This document shows, piece by piece, positions 29,459-39,106 of a stretch of 64,000 bases of DNA; the stretch's first letter is position 1, and each line of letters opens with the position of its first letter. Both the position numbers and the translations under genes were made by a program. The notes below the pieces were generated by a model. The model made no database searches, was not told the DNA's origin, and saw nothing but the letters and a program-made list of their open reading frames with translations. The stretch lies in contig NZ_JAUFQR010000001.1 of NCBI RefSeq assembly GCF_030409875.1, positions 3,162,001 to 3,226,000 of the forward strand. Direction: 5' to 3'. The stretch comes from Chryseobacterium tructae (GTDB lineage: Bacteria > Bacteroidota > Bacteroidia > Flavobacteriales > Weeksellaceae).

Positions 29459-30565
29459 TTATTGAATAGGTTTTATCAAATACAATTTGTTTTCACGGGT
29501 TGTAAAAAGCTGAAAATTGAGATTTTTATCTGAAAAATACAAATAAGGGGTATATTGTTTTTCCAATTCAGCTTTCAATTTACGAATATCTTCGCCTTTC
29601 GTTTTATAAAATTTTTCGGTAGTAAAGTTTTCATTAAAGGACATTGCTTTTTTAAATTTCAAGGTATCTCCTTTTATTAAAAGCTGGCAATACAAATCTC
29701 CAGCCCAACTTTTTGAAGTGTTGGATATGGCTCCTCCCGATGTACTGGATGTAAATTTGTCCAATTCTCTTCTTTGAAAATAAACAGGCATGATATTCGG
29801 ATATCGGTTAGGTTCCAGTTCTTTTCTTTCAAAAAGACCTTCTCCGAAAAGGCTGTTATTGTACCCAGGATTTGCTTTGGAAGATATTCCTTTTGAGAGT
29901 TTGGTATTGGTAAACAATTGATACCATTTACCGTTCATGTAATATGTGGTACATTCTGAATCGCCATCATGATCTCTTAAATAATCATCCGCATTTTCGA
30001 TAACATTATGAAACTGACGAATCTGCTCGTCCTTACTCCATTTCAGGTCTTCATTTTGAATAATCATAGGTTTCCTCATGGTGTCACCATCTTTTATCCA
30101 GGTTTTATAGTATTTTTTATTGTAATTCACAATGAAATCTCCAAACAACAATTCGTTCCAGTTTTCACGGGTACTTTTATAAGTATAGTGATCTATACTA
30201 TTTCCGTCCTTATCCAGCTTATAAAAATGATAATCCATATAAAAACGGGTACTTCCTACGGCACCATCTTCTTCTATTTCTTTCTGGTTTCTGTCTTTTG
30301 GAATTTCATTGGTCACAATAATTACATTGCCTTCTGAACTTATAAAATGTTGAATGCGAGTATAGCTTTCCCACATCAGTTTTATTTCATGATGTCCAAA
30401 AGTGATAGATTTAGTGCTGTCTATATACTGATAGTTTTTATATTTTTCAGGGAGTGTCGATCGGTTCATCTTATTGAGAAGATAGACATCCAGCCCACCA
30501 AAATTGTAAAATAAAACAACAGCCAACAGGAAAACAGCTCCTATAATGAGCGGTATTTTTTTCAT
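29459..30565 (-). CDS. Membrane-anchored hypothetical protein of the ABC operon
   Basis: 368 residues. One N-terminal membrane anchor (IIGAVFLLAVVLFYNF), then a large hydrophilic domain rich in Lys/Tyr/Asp, so the main part probably lies in the periplasm. The phrases DVYLLNKMNRS and YMDYHFYKLDKDGNS are not from a family I know. It precedes the permease by 28 bases and is the first gene of a three-gene unit. Confidence 0.6.
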   Translation of the reverse strand: MKKIPLIIGAVFLLAVVLFYNFGGLDVYLLNKMNRSTLPEKYKNYQYIDSTKSITFGHHEIKLMWESYTRIQHFISSEGNVIIVTNEIPKDRNQKEIEEDGAVGSTRFYMDYHFYKLDKDGNSIDHYTYKSTRENWNELLFGDFIVNYNKKYYKTWIKDGDTMRKPMIIQNEDLKWSKDEQIRQFHNVIENADDYLRDHDGDSECTTYYMNGKWYQLFTNTKLSKGISSKANPGYNNSLFGEGLFERKELEPNRYPNIMPVYFQRRELDKFTSSTSGGAISNTSKSWAGDLYCQLLIKGDTLKFKKAMSFNENFTTEKFYKTKGEDIRKLKAELEKQYTPYLYFSDKNLNFQLFTTRENKLYLIKPIQ

Positions 30566-30720
30566 TTCAATTTATGATCCTTTAAAGATAATTAAATTCT
30601 CTTCACAACTTTGGAAAACTTTTCATCCTTAATGATCATAGAAAAATCAACGATAAGCTAATGTATTAATTTTGAGAGTTCTTTTAGAAACTCATCTTTT
30701 CCTATCTCAACGCTTCCCAT

Positions 30721-30903
30721 TTAGTTATAGTAAACTTCATCGGAAATTCTAATTATATCTTTTTCTTTTTCAAAGGTAAACCGATCAAGGTTAAGATCCA
30801 TATAATCATGTTTTAAAATGACGGCATACAGCTTTTCAAGTATTGATTTGTTATAGCTGGATAAAGCACTGAAAAGCTCTTGTTTAAAATCCTGTTTGTC
30901 CAT
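30721..30903 (-). CDS. Small hypothetical protein
   Basis: About 60 residues (MDKQDFKQELFSALSSYNKS) with charged, helical composition; the in-frame start at 30921 adds six residues. It is not similar to anything I know. Support is the regular amino-acid composition and the ORF length only. Confidence 0.4.
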   Translation of the reverse strand: MDKQDFKQELFSALSSYNKSILEKLYAVILKHDYMDLNLDRFTFEKEKDIIRISDEVYYN

Positions 30904-30999
30904 CTTTATATTGTATTTCAATGGTTCTAGTTATAAATTTACTACTATTTTCAGTATCTTTTATTTCATGACACCATACTTTTGAGTGAAAGTTATTCA

Positions 31000-31028
31000 A
31001 AACAAAACCCTCGCTATACAGCAAGGGT
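31000..31028 (-). terminator. Terminator after putP
   Basis: On the minus strand ACCCTTGC and GCGAGGGT form an 8-bp stem with one G-U pair and a six-base loop, followed by TTTTGTTTT. It lies 29 bases after the putP stop codon. Confidence 0.7.
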
Positions 31029-31056
31029 CTATTTCTATATTATATTACGGTTACCA

Positions 31057-32555
31057 TTACGGCTCCTGCATAATTTTTTTAACTTCATCAAATTCGTTTT
31101 CAATCACTGCATCAGGCTTATAGGTAGCTAAGGAAACAATAATATTGGTAAGCAAAGAAAGAATGAATCCAGGGATAATTTCATACCAATCTTTTAAAGG
31201 ATGCTGAAGATATACCCATGCTAATACTGTTATTCCCCCTACCAACATTCCGGCAAGTCCTCCCTGCCATGTTGTTTTTTTCCATAAAAGAGATAATAGG
31301 ATCAACGGCCCAAATGCTGAACCAAAACCAGCCCAGGCATTTCCAACCAGATTAAGGATACTGTCTTTAGGATCTAATGATAAGAGTACAGCAATAATTG
31401 CTACTAATAAAACAGAAAGTCTGCTGGCCATCAAAAGTTGTTTAGAGGTTGCCTTTTTATTCACGAAAGCTTTATAAATATCTTCTGTTAATGAACTGGA
31501 AGTTACCAATAACTGAGATGAAATGGTACTCATTACGGCTGCAAGAATTGCAGTAAGCAAAAACCCTGCAATAAACGGATGAAACAGAATACGGGAGAAA
31601 TAAATGAAAATAGTTTCTGCTTCTGTTTTTGATCCGTCAAACTTCATCATTGTTTCAATATCGAATTTTTGCAGGTAAGCAATTCCTACCAAACCAATCG
31701 CCAAAGCTCCGGCAACGGTAAAGATCATCCATGTAATCCCAATTTTTCTGGCTTTAACTAAATCTTTTGGTTTATCAATGGCCATAAAACGAACTAAAAT
31801 ATGCGGTTGTCCGCAGTATCCTAATCCCCAAGCTAATAAAGAAACAATACTTACGGTAGTGGTTCCTCTGAATAAATCCAGATATTTTGGATCTTTAGCT
31901 TCAATAAGAGATAACGTTTCTCCAACTCCTCCAATTTCGATAATGGCAACAATCGGTACAATCACTAAAGCCAATACCATAATGGTTCCTTGTACAAAAT
32001 CTGTAAGACTTACTGCCAGGAAACCGCCTAAGAAGGTATATAAACGACCACTAAACTTGTCAGCAGCAGTCCTACAGTATAATCCATTCCGAAAGCTGAT
32101 TCGAACAATTTTCCGCCGGACACCATTCCAGCTGAAGTGTAAAGGGTAAAAAACACCAAAATAAAGATAGAAGACGTAATCTTCAGAAGATGGTTTTTGT
32201 TTTTAAACCTGTTTTCAAAAAATACAGGTAATGTAATCGCATTTTGAGCCACTTCGGTATAAATCCTAAGTCTTGGTGCGACAATAATGTAATTGAGGAA
32301 TGCTCCAAGCGTTAATCCTATCGCGATCCATGAACTGGAAATACCGGACAGGTACATCGCTCCCGGAACTCCCATCAGCAACCAGCCACTCATATCAGCA
32401 GCGCCTGCAGAGAGTGCCGTAACAGCTGCTCCCATCTTTCTTCCTCCAATTAAAAACTCCTCTGAGTTATTTGTTGATTTTCTATAAGAATATATGCCTA
32501 TACCTATCATCAATAATAGATACAACCCCACAGAAATCCCTTCATATAATTGCAT
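31057..32555 (-). CDS. putP: Sodium/proline symporter (SSS family), frameshifted
   Basis: Restored length 499 residues, normal for PutP. The N-terminal part has EEFLIGGRKMGAAVTALSAG and SAGAADMSGWLLMGVPGA, the Na+-binding region typical of PutP. After the join comes TFLGGFLAVSLTDFVQG and then WGLGYCGQPHILVRFMAI. The direct reading ends VVVYIPS at 32028, and the rest is in the next frame; one T missing near 32038-32042 (GTTTAT to GTTTTAT) restores it. It imports proline with Na+ in the inner membrane. The gene name rests on motif recognition; other SSS substrates are not excluded. Confidence 0.8.
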
Positions 32556-32748
32556 ATCATTTTTTTTATGAAGCCGAATATAGCCATTTTCTGAGAAACT
32601 TAATGTCTGTTGCAGCGTAATTATGTTATCGAATAACAGAAAAAACAGTGTAAATTTTCAATCGAAAAACGATTTGCTTTTAATTACTTTCTACCGAAAA
32701 GAATTGAAAATTTAAATTATTAATCTGAAGTTTAAGCTATATATTGGA

Positions 32749-33393
32749 TTACCAACTAAGAGAATTTGCTACATATATATTTTCAAAAACGTTATGCTCC
32801 AGCCTGCTTATTCCAGGTAAAAAATGATCCTCTTTTTTATGAATGAATACTTTTATCAAATCTCCTTGGTGATGATATCCATTTAACACAAAGGCACGTA
32901 ACCACTTGGAATCTATCATTTTAACACAATTCTTAAAACGAATTAAAGGATCGATGGCATCAAGAAAATGTAAATCGAGATCGTCTATATGCATTGTTTC
33001 ATCAACGATAAACTGGGTTAGATTACGGGCAATATTAAAGGCGGAATATTTATTAAATGCTCCGTCAGCAACAGCGTAATCGGTTTCTATCATATCCAGA
33101 TACACTTTCTTACCTGAAGAAATATAGTCTTTGTACCTGAATGTCATATCGGATGGAAGCTCAATAGTATGTCTTCTGAAAACTCTCTTCCATTGATCAA
33201 TTTTTTCCAGAAGAGTACTATCTCCATATTCCCATAAAAACGAGAAAACATTTCCATCAATATTTAACAATTCTGCAAGTCTGAATTCTTCATCACGATC
33301 ATAAAATACCCACGAACTTGTAAACTGTCCAAGGTCTTTAGAATCAAGATATTTCGCCAAATAATAGTGGTTTACATCTTCATAATACTTCAT
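32749..33393 (-). CDS. Hypothetical protein
   Basis: 214 residues, soluble, rich in aromatic and acidic residues (YYEDVNHYYLAKYLDSKDL, RNLTQFIVDETMHIDDLDL). No motif I recognise. It follows the M1 aminopeptidase gene with a gap of about 18 bases, so it may be co-transcribed. Function unknown. Confidence 0.55.
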   Translation of the reverse strand: MKYYEDVNHYYLAKYLDSKDLGQFTSSWVFYDRDEEFRLAELLNIDGNVFSFLWEYGDSTLLEKIDQWKRVFRRHTIELPSDMTFRYKDYISSGKKVYLDMIETDYAVADGAFNKYSAFNIARNLTQFIVDETMHIDDLDLHFLDAIDPLIRFKNCVKMIDSKWLRAFVLNGYHHQGDLIKVFIHKKEDHFLPGISRLEHNVFENIYVANSLSW

Positions 33394-33411
33394 ATACAAA
33401 TTGTTTACCTC

Positions 33412-35979
33412 TTATTTTAGAAGGGTCTGGGCTCTCCTCAAATTGTCCGTTGCCTGTAAGATCTTATTTTTTAAAATACGATTATAATCAGGATTTTTCA
33501 AAAGGAATTGATTGACCGCTTCAAGCGCTTTCGGATCCTGATAGCTGCTAAAGGTGGAACGAAGCCAATTATCCGGGAAAAATATAGCTCCTGTCTGTTG
33601 GATTTCCTGCAGAACATCTAAAGTTTTAGGAAGATAATGAACAGAAGTTTGCTGTCTTAGCGGATGATGGAGATAGCTTAATGCTGCCCCAACAGCTGAT
33701 TCATTGGTTCTGTTCTGTTTTTGCATAAGCCCATTGAAGAAATCGTCACGCACTTTCTGTTCGGAAGAAGCTGCTTGCATAATGATCTTAAAACGGGTGA
33801 TGCGATCAGGGTTTTCAATTCTTGTCAGCTGCTCCTGTAGTAGGTCTTTATTATTTGAATTTCGCAAGGACAAAGCAAGAGCCAGGTTTGTGAAATCTTC
33901 ATCATTAAGAGATACATCTTGTGGTGGTGTCTTGGATTTCCAGATTTTATACAAAGTATCATATGCCTGCTGTGACTGGAAAATATCCTGATAAGCATCA
34001 AACATAATCTTCTTATTATTTTTTGCGGTCTGTACCTGTAAAGCTTTCCAAAGTTTGTCCTCAATATTTGCAGATTCCTTCAATCTGGTATTTTCAGGGA
34101 GAAAATTCCAATAAATAGAGGTAAGATATCCCGTAATTAAGCGAAGGTTCAGTTCTGTAGTTTCTTTTGGCAACTGCTCTGCAAAAAAGCTTAATAAATC
34201 CTGTGTACTAACTCCTGAGCTATTCAGCATATTTTCATATAAGGAAATATAAGCACTGGCACGGCTAATCGGATCTTTCACTAAGGAAAAATTTGAGATC
34301 ACCGCTTTATCGGTTTTGAATACGCCATAGCCTATTCCCGATGAATTTTGCAGGATAAACAAAGGTTTCATTTTCCCTTTTAGTTCGGAGATATCCTGTT
34401 GTTTTCCTTCTAGCTTTATATTAACTTTTTCAACCCGGTCTGTATAAAATAAGCTGATTTCAAACTCCTGCGGCCAAGATTTTTGTTCTTTTCCATATTC
34501 CGGTTTCTGGAAAATGGTAAAACGTTCTATCTTTTCACCTTTATATTGTACATTATAATCGATAATTGGTCTTCCCGGATCATTCACCCATACTTTATTC
34601 CAACTCTGCAGGTCTTTCGGAGTATGTTTGTCAAGAATGGTAATAAGATCCGGCCAGCTGGCATTATTATAAGCATATTTCGAGAGGTATTCGTTTACTC
34701 CTTTTCGGAAAGCTTCTTCTCCTATTAATAATTCCAATTGTCGCATCATGATAGGGGCTTTATCGTAAATAATCGGCCCGTACATCATTCCCGCATTTTG
34801 CAAATTATCTAAAACCTGACGAATTGGATTTGCTCCCAAAGTACGATCTACAGAATAAGCAGCCGGATAATGGGCTGTTAAAAATTTGAGATCATATACA
34901 CTTTTATCAGTGGAAGCTCCAGTACTTTTATCTGCCATAAAATTGGCAAAAACTTCTTTCATCCATACATCATTAAACCAATCCATCGTCACCATATCCC
35001 CGAACCAAAGATGAGCCACTTCATGAGCAATAAGGTTAGAACGGCTGTTGAGTTGGTTCTGTGTTGCGTTTTTATCTAAAAACAAAACGGAATTCTTAAA
35101 TAATATAGCGCCCGGATGTTCCATACCGCCGAATTGAAAATCCGGAATAACGGCCATTCCATGTTTTTGAAAAGGATGTTTGATGCCCGTCCATTTTTCA
35201 TAATAGGCGAGAGAATTTTTGTATATCGTGAAAATAGAATCCATGCTGTTCTTAATTTTCACAGAATCGGTTTCGCGGTATAACATTCTGGAATCCTGTT
35301 GGCTGATTTTCTCCGTATGGTTTTTAAAATCTCCGGCTGCAAAAGAAAACAAATACGTTGGAAGTAGATCTGACTGATTAAACCGTAATGTTTTCTGTCC
35401 TTGTTGTACAAAAGTATCTTTCAGTTTTCCGTTGGATATTGCGCTCCATTTTTCAGGGATTGTCAGAGTCAGAGAATATTTTGCTTTCAGATTGGGTTGA
35501 TCGAAACATGGAAACATGGTTCTGGCACGATCAGGTACAAATAAAGCATACAGGTAACCATCACGTCTGTTCAATGCTCCATCTCCTGCCAGGAAATTAA
35601 AATGAATCTGGTTGGAGCCCGATTTCAGGTACTGGGCATCAATAACTACATGTTCATTTTCCAGCATCGGTTTTATCGTTTTCCCGTTCACTGATAATGA
35701 TAAAAGCGAAGTAGGATCTTCTTTAAAGTCTATTAGTAATGATGCCTCATTTTGCTTCTTATAGGTAAATGTAAGCACTTCAGCTCCTGCAATTCTTTCC
35801 AATTTACTTTCAGGAATTTTCAGATTGAGCTCATATTTAATATCACTTAGTGTACTTTTTCTCAACTGAGCCAGTTCATAGGATACTCCAGATTCGATCT
35901 TAGATGAAGATTTCGTTTGGGCATGGAAACCAGTATTGAAAGCAACAAGAAATAATGCTAATAGATGTACTTTTTTCAT
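33412..35979 (-). CDS. M1 family aminopeptidase
   Basis: 855 residues with a signal peptide (LLALFLVAFNTGFHAQ). The zinc site is HEVAH with the third ligand Glu 19 residues later (HExxH-X18-E), and the exopeptidase loop reads GGMEHPGAI, where most M1 enzymes have GAMEN. It removes N-terminal residues from peptides, probably in the periplasm or outside. The C-terminal part (about 330 residues) is the helical ERAP1-like domain. Full length for the family. It heads a short unit. Confidence 0.9.
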   Translation of the reverse strand: MKKVHLLALFLVAFNTGFHAQTKSSSKIESGVSYELAQLRKSTLSDIKYELNLKIPESKLERIAGAEVLTFTYKKQNEASLLIDFKEDPTSLLSLSVNGKTIKPMLENEHVVIDAQYLKSGSNQIHFNFLAGDGALNRRDGYLYALFVPDRARTMFPCFDQPNLKAKYSLTLTIPEKWSAISNGKLKDTFVQQGQKTLRFNQSDLLPTYLFSFAAGDFKNHTEKISQQDSRMLYRETDSVKIKNSMDSIFTIYKNSLAYYEKWTGIKHPFQKHGMAVIPDFQFGGMEHPGAILFKNSVLFLDKNATQNQLNSRSNLIAHEVAHLWFGDMVTMDWFNDVWMKEVFANFMADKSTGASTDKSVYDLKFLTAHYPAAYSVDRTLGANPIRQVLDNLQNAGMMYGPIIYDKAPIMMRQLELLIGEEAFRKGVNEYLSKYAYNNASWPDLITILDKHTPKDLQSWNKVWVNDPGRPIIDYNVQYKGEKIERFTIFQKPEYGKEQKSWPQEFEISLFYTDRVEKVNIKLEGKQQDISELKGKMKPLFILQNSSGIGYGVFKTDKAVISNFSLVKDPISRASAYISLYENMLNSSGVSTQDLLSFFAEQLPKETTELNLRLITGYLTSIYWNFLPENTRLKESANIEDKLWKALQVQTAKNNKKIMFDAYQDIFQSQQAYDTLYKIWKSKTPPQDVSLNDEDFTNLALALSLRNSNNKDLLQEQLTRIENPDRITRFKIIMQAASSEQKVRDDFFNGLMQKQNRTNESAVGAALSYLHHPLRQQTSVHYLPKTLDVLQEIQQTGAIFFPDNWLRSTFSSYQDPKALEAVNQFLLKNPDYNRILKNKILQATDNLRRAQTLLK

Positions 35980-36004
35980 AGATCAAATATAAGAATTTTA
36001 AGCG

Positions 36005-36031
36005 GGACACGAGCTAGAAGCTCGCGCCAGC
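36005..36031 (+). repeat. REP element copy 1
   Basis: A 27-base GC-rich unit, GGACACGAGCT then AGAAGCTCGCGCCAGC, with hairpin arms CGAGCT (36010-36015) and AGCTCG (36019-36024). A near-identical inverted copy lies at 37001-37027, differing at one base. Confidence 0.75.
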
Positions 36032-36072
36032 GTGGGCTATTGCAAGGGCTTTGTTGTTATTTTGAGCATAAG

Positions 36073-36594
36073 CTAAGGGGTCGTATCAGTAGAAGTATTC
36101 ATCTCAACAATTTCATACCCTTTATACTTTGAAAGGATTTCCCTTTGAAAATCATTAATATCAAAATTAGCATAATTTACAAATATTCCCTGTTGAGGAT
36201 TTAGTTTATAAATTTTATTTATTTTAATATTATAAGGATCTAAACAGTTTCTGATCGTGATCTGTTTGATAATATAATCCAAGCTCTCTGCATTTTTAAA
36301 ACAAATTAATTCAGCATAAAAAACATTCTCCTTTTTCTTATTAAATAAATTAAAAGTCTTCTCTATGTTATAATATTCTGTTTTATAACCAATGCCACAA
36401 TGAGTAGTATACAATTTAACAAAGTCTAATTGATTTTTACTACTATCATCCACAAAATAAGTTTTATTGTATTTTCTATAGATAACGGAAGAAAGCTCTT
36501 GCAATTCTGTTGTATTACAGTTATTTCTCTTCACCTCTTTACAGGATATACAAAACGAAAACATCATAAAATACTTCAATATATTTAGCATCAC
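36073..36594 (-). CDS. Hypothetical lipoprotein
   Basis: 173 residues. Signal peptide with a lipobox-like FCISC near residue 18, so it is probably a lipoprotein of the cell envelope. The mature part is alpha/beta (YGIDCL-like pattern NIEKTFNLFNK, AELICFKNAESL). I do not recognise it. It lies inside the segment bounded by the inverted REP pair. Confidence 0.5.
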   Translation of the reverse strand: MMLNILKYFMMFSFCISCKEVKRNNCNTTELQELSSVIYRKYNKTYFVDDSSKNQLDFVKLYTTHCGIGYKTEYYNIEKTFNLFNKKKENVFYAELICFKNAESLDYIIKQITIRNCLDPYNIKINKIYKLNPQQGIFVNYANFDINDFQREILSKYKGYEIVEMNTSTDTTP

Positions 36595-36610
36595 TTTGTC
36601 TTTTTATATT

Positions 36611-36949
36611 CTAGTTGATATTATCTTGTTCCAAAAATGCAATTCCCTGTTCAGAAGTTGTAAGAAGTATTTCAGTCTGTGATTCATTATTATAATCCAG
36701 CAGCTCTTTTATTACACCATCATTTAAAGAAAATTCCTGGATGAGTATTTCATCGCCATTAAATTTTTCTCCTTTAAAGAAATTAAGAAGCTGATGGGTG
36801 TAAGCCTCTTTTAAAGCTTCCGAAAATGTAGAAAGCTTCTCTTCCGAATTTCCATATTGAACATAATCATGAAAACATTCCCAAAGGAAATAATAATCAT
36901 CCACAATGCTGTCTAGTATGATAATGATATCTTCTTTATATTTCATCAA
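36611..36949 (-). CDS. Hypothetical small soluble protein
   Basis: 112 residues, acidic, mostly helical (YKEDIIIILDSIVDDYYFLW, ALKEAYTHQLLNFF). No motif recognised. It is adjacent to the lipoprotein gene and lies between REP copies 1 and 2. The context suggests an accessory gene. Confidence 0.5.
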   Translation of the reverse strand: MMKYKEDIIIILDSIVDDYYFLWECFHDYVQYGNSEEKLSTFSEALKEAYTHQLLNFFKGEKFNGDEILIQEFSLNDGVIKELLDYNNESQTEILLTTSEQGIAFLEQDNIN

Positions 36950-37000
36950 TAAGAATAGTTTTGATTTGTAACTGTTCTAATTTAGGACTCTGCCTTTTTC

Positions 37001-37027
37001 GCTGGCGCGAGCTTCCAGCTCGTGTCC
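37001..37027 (-). repeat. REP element copy 2, inverted
   Basis: Reverse complement of REP copy 1 with a single base change (GAGCTGGAAGC instead of GAGCTAGAAGC). It lies 12 bases from the RAYT gene end. Confidence 0.75.
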
Positions 37028-37039
37028 TTCACATAGTAA

Positions 37040-37597
37040 TTATAAATTTATATCTATTTCCAATATATCCTGATGATCGTCACAATAATTTCCAGCACTA
37101 CTATATTTCCATTCCCATGGCTCTATCACAAAACCGCTCTTAACAGGGTTTTGATGAATATAATTCAATTTCTGTTCAAATACTGTAAGAGACCATATTT
37201 CTATTGGATTATTATGCTGTTGCCAAAACTGGTATTTTTTGATGTTCGAATTTCTTTCTCCTGCTTTTTCAAACATCCACAACAACCATTCTTTTTTACT
37301 TTCCTGGGTATTTTCTTCAATAGCTTTTAATAATTTTCTTGCTGTAAATCCTTGAAAATCTCTAATCAATTCTGACGGCTCTCCCAATTCTGATCAAAAA
37401 ATCAAATGAATATGACTAGGCATAATACAATATCCAAAAATAAACATCCCTTTATTTTTTCTACAGTAATCTAATGCATTGATAATAATATCAAAATATT
37501 CCATCCTAGTAAAAATATCTATCCAGAATACAGTAGCAAAACTTATAAAGTAAGCTCCATCCTTTTCATGAAATTTATATTTTCTACTCATAGCCAA
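37040..37597 (-). pseudogene. RAYT-type REP-associated Y1 transposase with in-frame TGA
   Basis: 185 codons. The start MAMSRKYKFHEKDGAYFISF and FGYCIMPSHIHLIF carry the HUH-like motif (HIH) of the Y1 family; the later part has NPIEIWS and FEQKLNYIHQNPVKSG, the region with the catalytic Tyr (YIHQNP). Both halves are in the same frame, separated only by TGA at 37394-37396. The ancestral codon was probably CGA (Arg), a C to T change. So the protein is truncated unless readthrough occurs. REP copies lie on both sides. No other IS feature is seen. Confidence 0.8.
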
Positions 37598-37616
37598 AGT
37601 TTTTCAATAATGTGTC

Positions 37617-37630
37617 GACACGAGCGTGGG
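37617..37630 (+). repeat. REP copy 3, internally deleted
   Basis: GACACGAGC joined directly to GTGGG. Relative to copy 1 it lacks 17 bases between two AGC triplets (36015-36031), which removes the hairpin. This looks like a deletion by short homology. Confidence 0.65.
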
Positions 37631-37653
37631 GGTAATTCTGATCCCGATCTATA

Positions 37654-37863
37654 TCACTGGACAGATATATCCTTATGATTTAAACCCCAAATCAGGATCA
37701 CTACTGATATGATAATAATTGTCCAGGAAAGACGTCTTATTTCTTTCTTTTTCTCTTTACAAAACAGCTCGAAGGAGAGCTTCTCATCATTAAAAAAGAT
37801 ATAAAGAACAACCGCTGATACAATATCAATTGTATATCCGGCAAATATATCTATCAAATTCAT
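37654..37863 (-). CDS. Small membrane hypothetical protein
   Basis: 69 residues with two hydrophobic segments (IDIVSAVVLYIFF, WTIIIISVVILIWGL) separated by a charged linker (CKEKKKEIRR). Function unknown; probably an inner-membrane protein. Confidence 0.45.
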   Translation of the reverse strand: MNLIDIFAGYTIDIVSAVVLYIFFNDEKLSFELFCKEKKKEIRRLSWTIIIISVVILIWGLNHKDISVQ

Positions 37864-37926
37864 TTTATTTTTATTGATTGATTAAACCAATTTTTCATCA
37901 TTCTTTATTTTTCAAAACTAATATTT

Positions 37927-38288
37927 TCAACTGCTCTTCTCTATCTGATCATCATTTACATCTTCCCAGCAGGATACACATAATGTAATATCATGATCTG
38001 ACAACAGCTTCATTTCATCAGGAGAAATTCCATATTGCATTGTCCTGTATACACTTTATAAAGCCATACTGAGATACATGTTCTGATAACACCTATTTTT
38101 TCCAATTCATTACGTTTATGTTCAATAAGTGACATAAAATAAGGTATTGCCGCAGTGAATCCATTATCATTCTCCTTAATAGACAATTCCCAAAAATAGT
38201 CAGATGTACTGGGCTCAACTCCCAAAATACCGGTTATCTGAGGGAAAAGCTCTTTAGAAGCTTTTATTTTTAATGCATATTCTGTCAT
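37927..38288 (-). CDS. DUF4279-like protein, frameshifted
   Basis: Restored length 120 residues. The direct reading ends at 38010 after QCNMEFLLMK; the next frame goes on as ISPDEMKLLSDHDITLCVSC, then WEDVNDD to SS and stops at 37927. Adding one T near 38025-38027 makes QCNMEFSPDEMKLL. The N-terminus (GILGVEPSTSDYFWELSI) and IGVIRTCISVWLYK are typical of DUF4279, small proteins often found near polymorphic toxin and immunity genes. It overlaps the next gene by four bases. Confidence 0.65.
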
Positions 38289-38689
38289 TTGTTATTATAA
38301 ATTATTAATACCCCACCTAAAAAATCTGTTATCTTCATAAATCTGTCTTTGAAACAATCTATCGAATGCCATGACATTCCTGCTGTATGGACTACCAAAG
38401 CATTATTTTCCTGTAATAAAAGATAGGAAACAGTCATCACCATCTCAGAATATTCTGCATCTTCTAGTTCAAAATCTTCCCCGATGATACGGCTTATCTC
38501 TCTTTTTGCCTCTGTAATGAAACGATTCTTAACTTTCTTATAATAAGAATATACTTTTAATGAATTCTCATCCGGAAAATTCAGAAATATGTATTTCCCA
38601 AAATGTTTCTTTAAGTCACTTTTCAGATGCTCGGACTTTGTGAAATCATGATCATTTACAATATATACTTTACCTTTTTCCAGATGCAT
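38285..38689 (-). CDS. Hypothetical cytoplasmic protein
   Basis: 134 residues, soluble, mixed charged (KGKVYIVNDHDFTKSEHLKS, EISRIIGEDFELEDAEYSEM). No motif recognised. It overlaps the DUF4279-like gene by four bases and so is translated with it. It may belong to the same immunity-like set. Confidence 0.5.
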   Translation of the reverse strand: MHLEKGKVYIVNDHDFTKSEHLKSDLKKHFGKYIFLNFPDENSLKVYSYYKKVKNRFITEAKREISRIIGEDFELEDAEYSEMVMTVSYLLLQENNALVVHTAGMSWHSIDCFKDRFMKITDFLGGVLIIYNNK

Positions 38690-38762
38690 ATTTGTTATTT
38701 AATAAGTTCTAAAATTCTGATACAGGCGACAAGGATCCAGAAGAAGAGTTCTATTCTTTGAT

Positions 38763-39020
38763 TCATGCTCTGGTATTTTTAATGATATTTCTAATCATTT
38801 CATATAAAATGGTCAGGATTACAGCTCCGGCTATGATCATCGCCCACCAATAAGGAAGCACCCAGAACAGAAAATATTGCATTGCATTCATACAATAGGT
38901 TAAAATATTACTTGATGTATACACTTCTTGAAAGACATCATCTGTAAGTCCTAAAACGCATGCCAAAACGGATAGCAATATTACATTTACAATAAAAACT
39001 TTTATGCTTTTCTTTGTCAT
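38763..39020 (-). CDS. Small membrane hypothetical protein
   Basis: 85 residues. Two or three hydrophobic segments (FIVNVILLSVLACVLGL, YFLFWVLPYWWAMIIAGAVI). No recognised family. It belongs to a run of small genes on the minus strand. Confidence 0.45.
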   Translation of the reverse strand: MTKKSIKVFIVNVILLSVLACVLGLTDDVFQEVYTSSNILTYCMNAMQYFLFWVLPYWWAMIIAGAVILTILYEMIRNIIKNTRA

Positions 39021-39106
39021 CGTTTGGTTGTTTTTTCATTCCAGCTCTTTAGTCATTTGTTCTTTTTAAAATTACAGTTATTTCTAAATGTATTTTCAGA
39101 AATACA

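Noticed and set aside
33704..33991. Plus-strand open frame within the M1 aminopeptidase
   Set aside because: Antisense to a catalytically complete gene.
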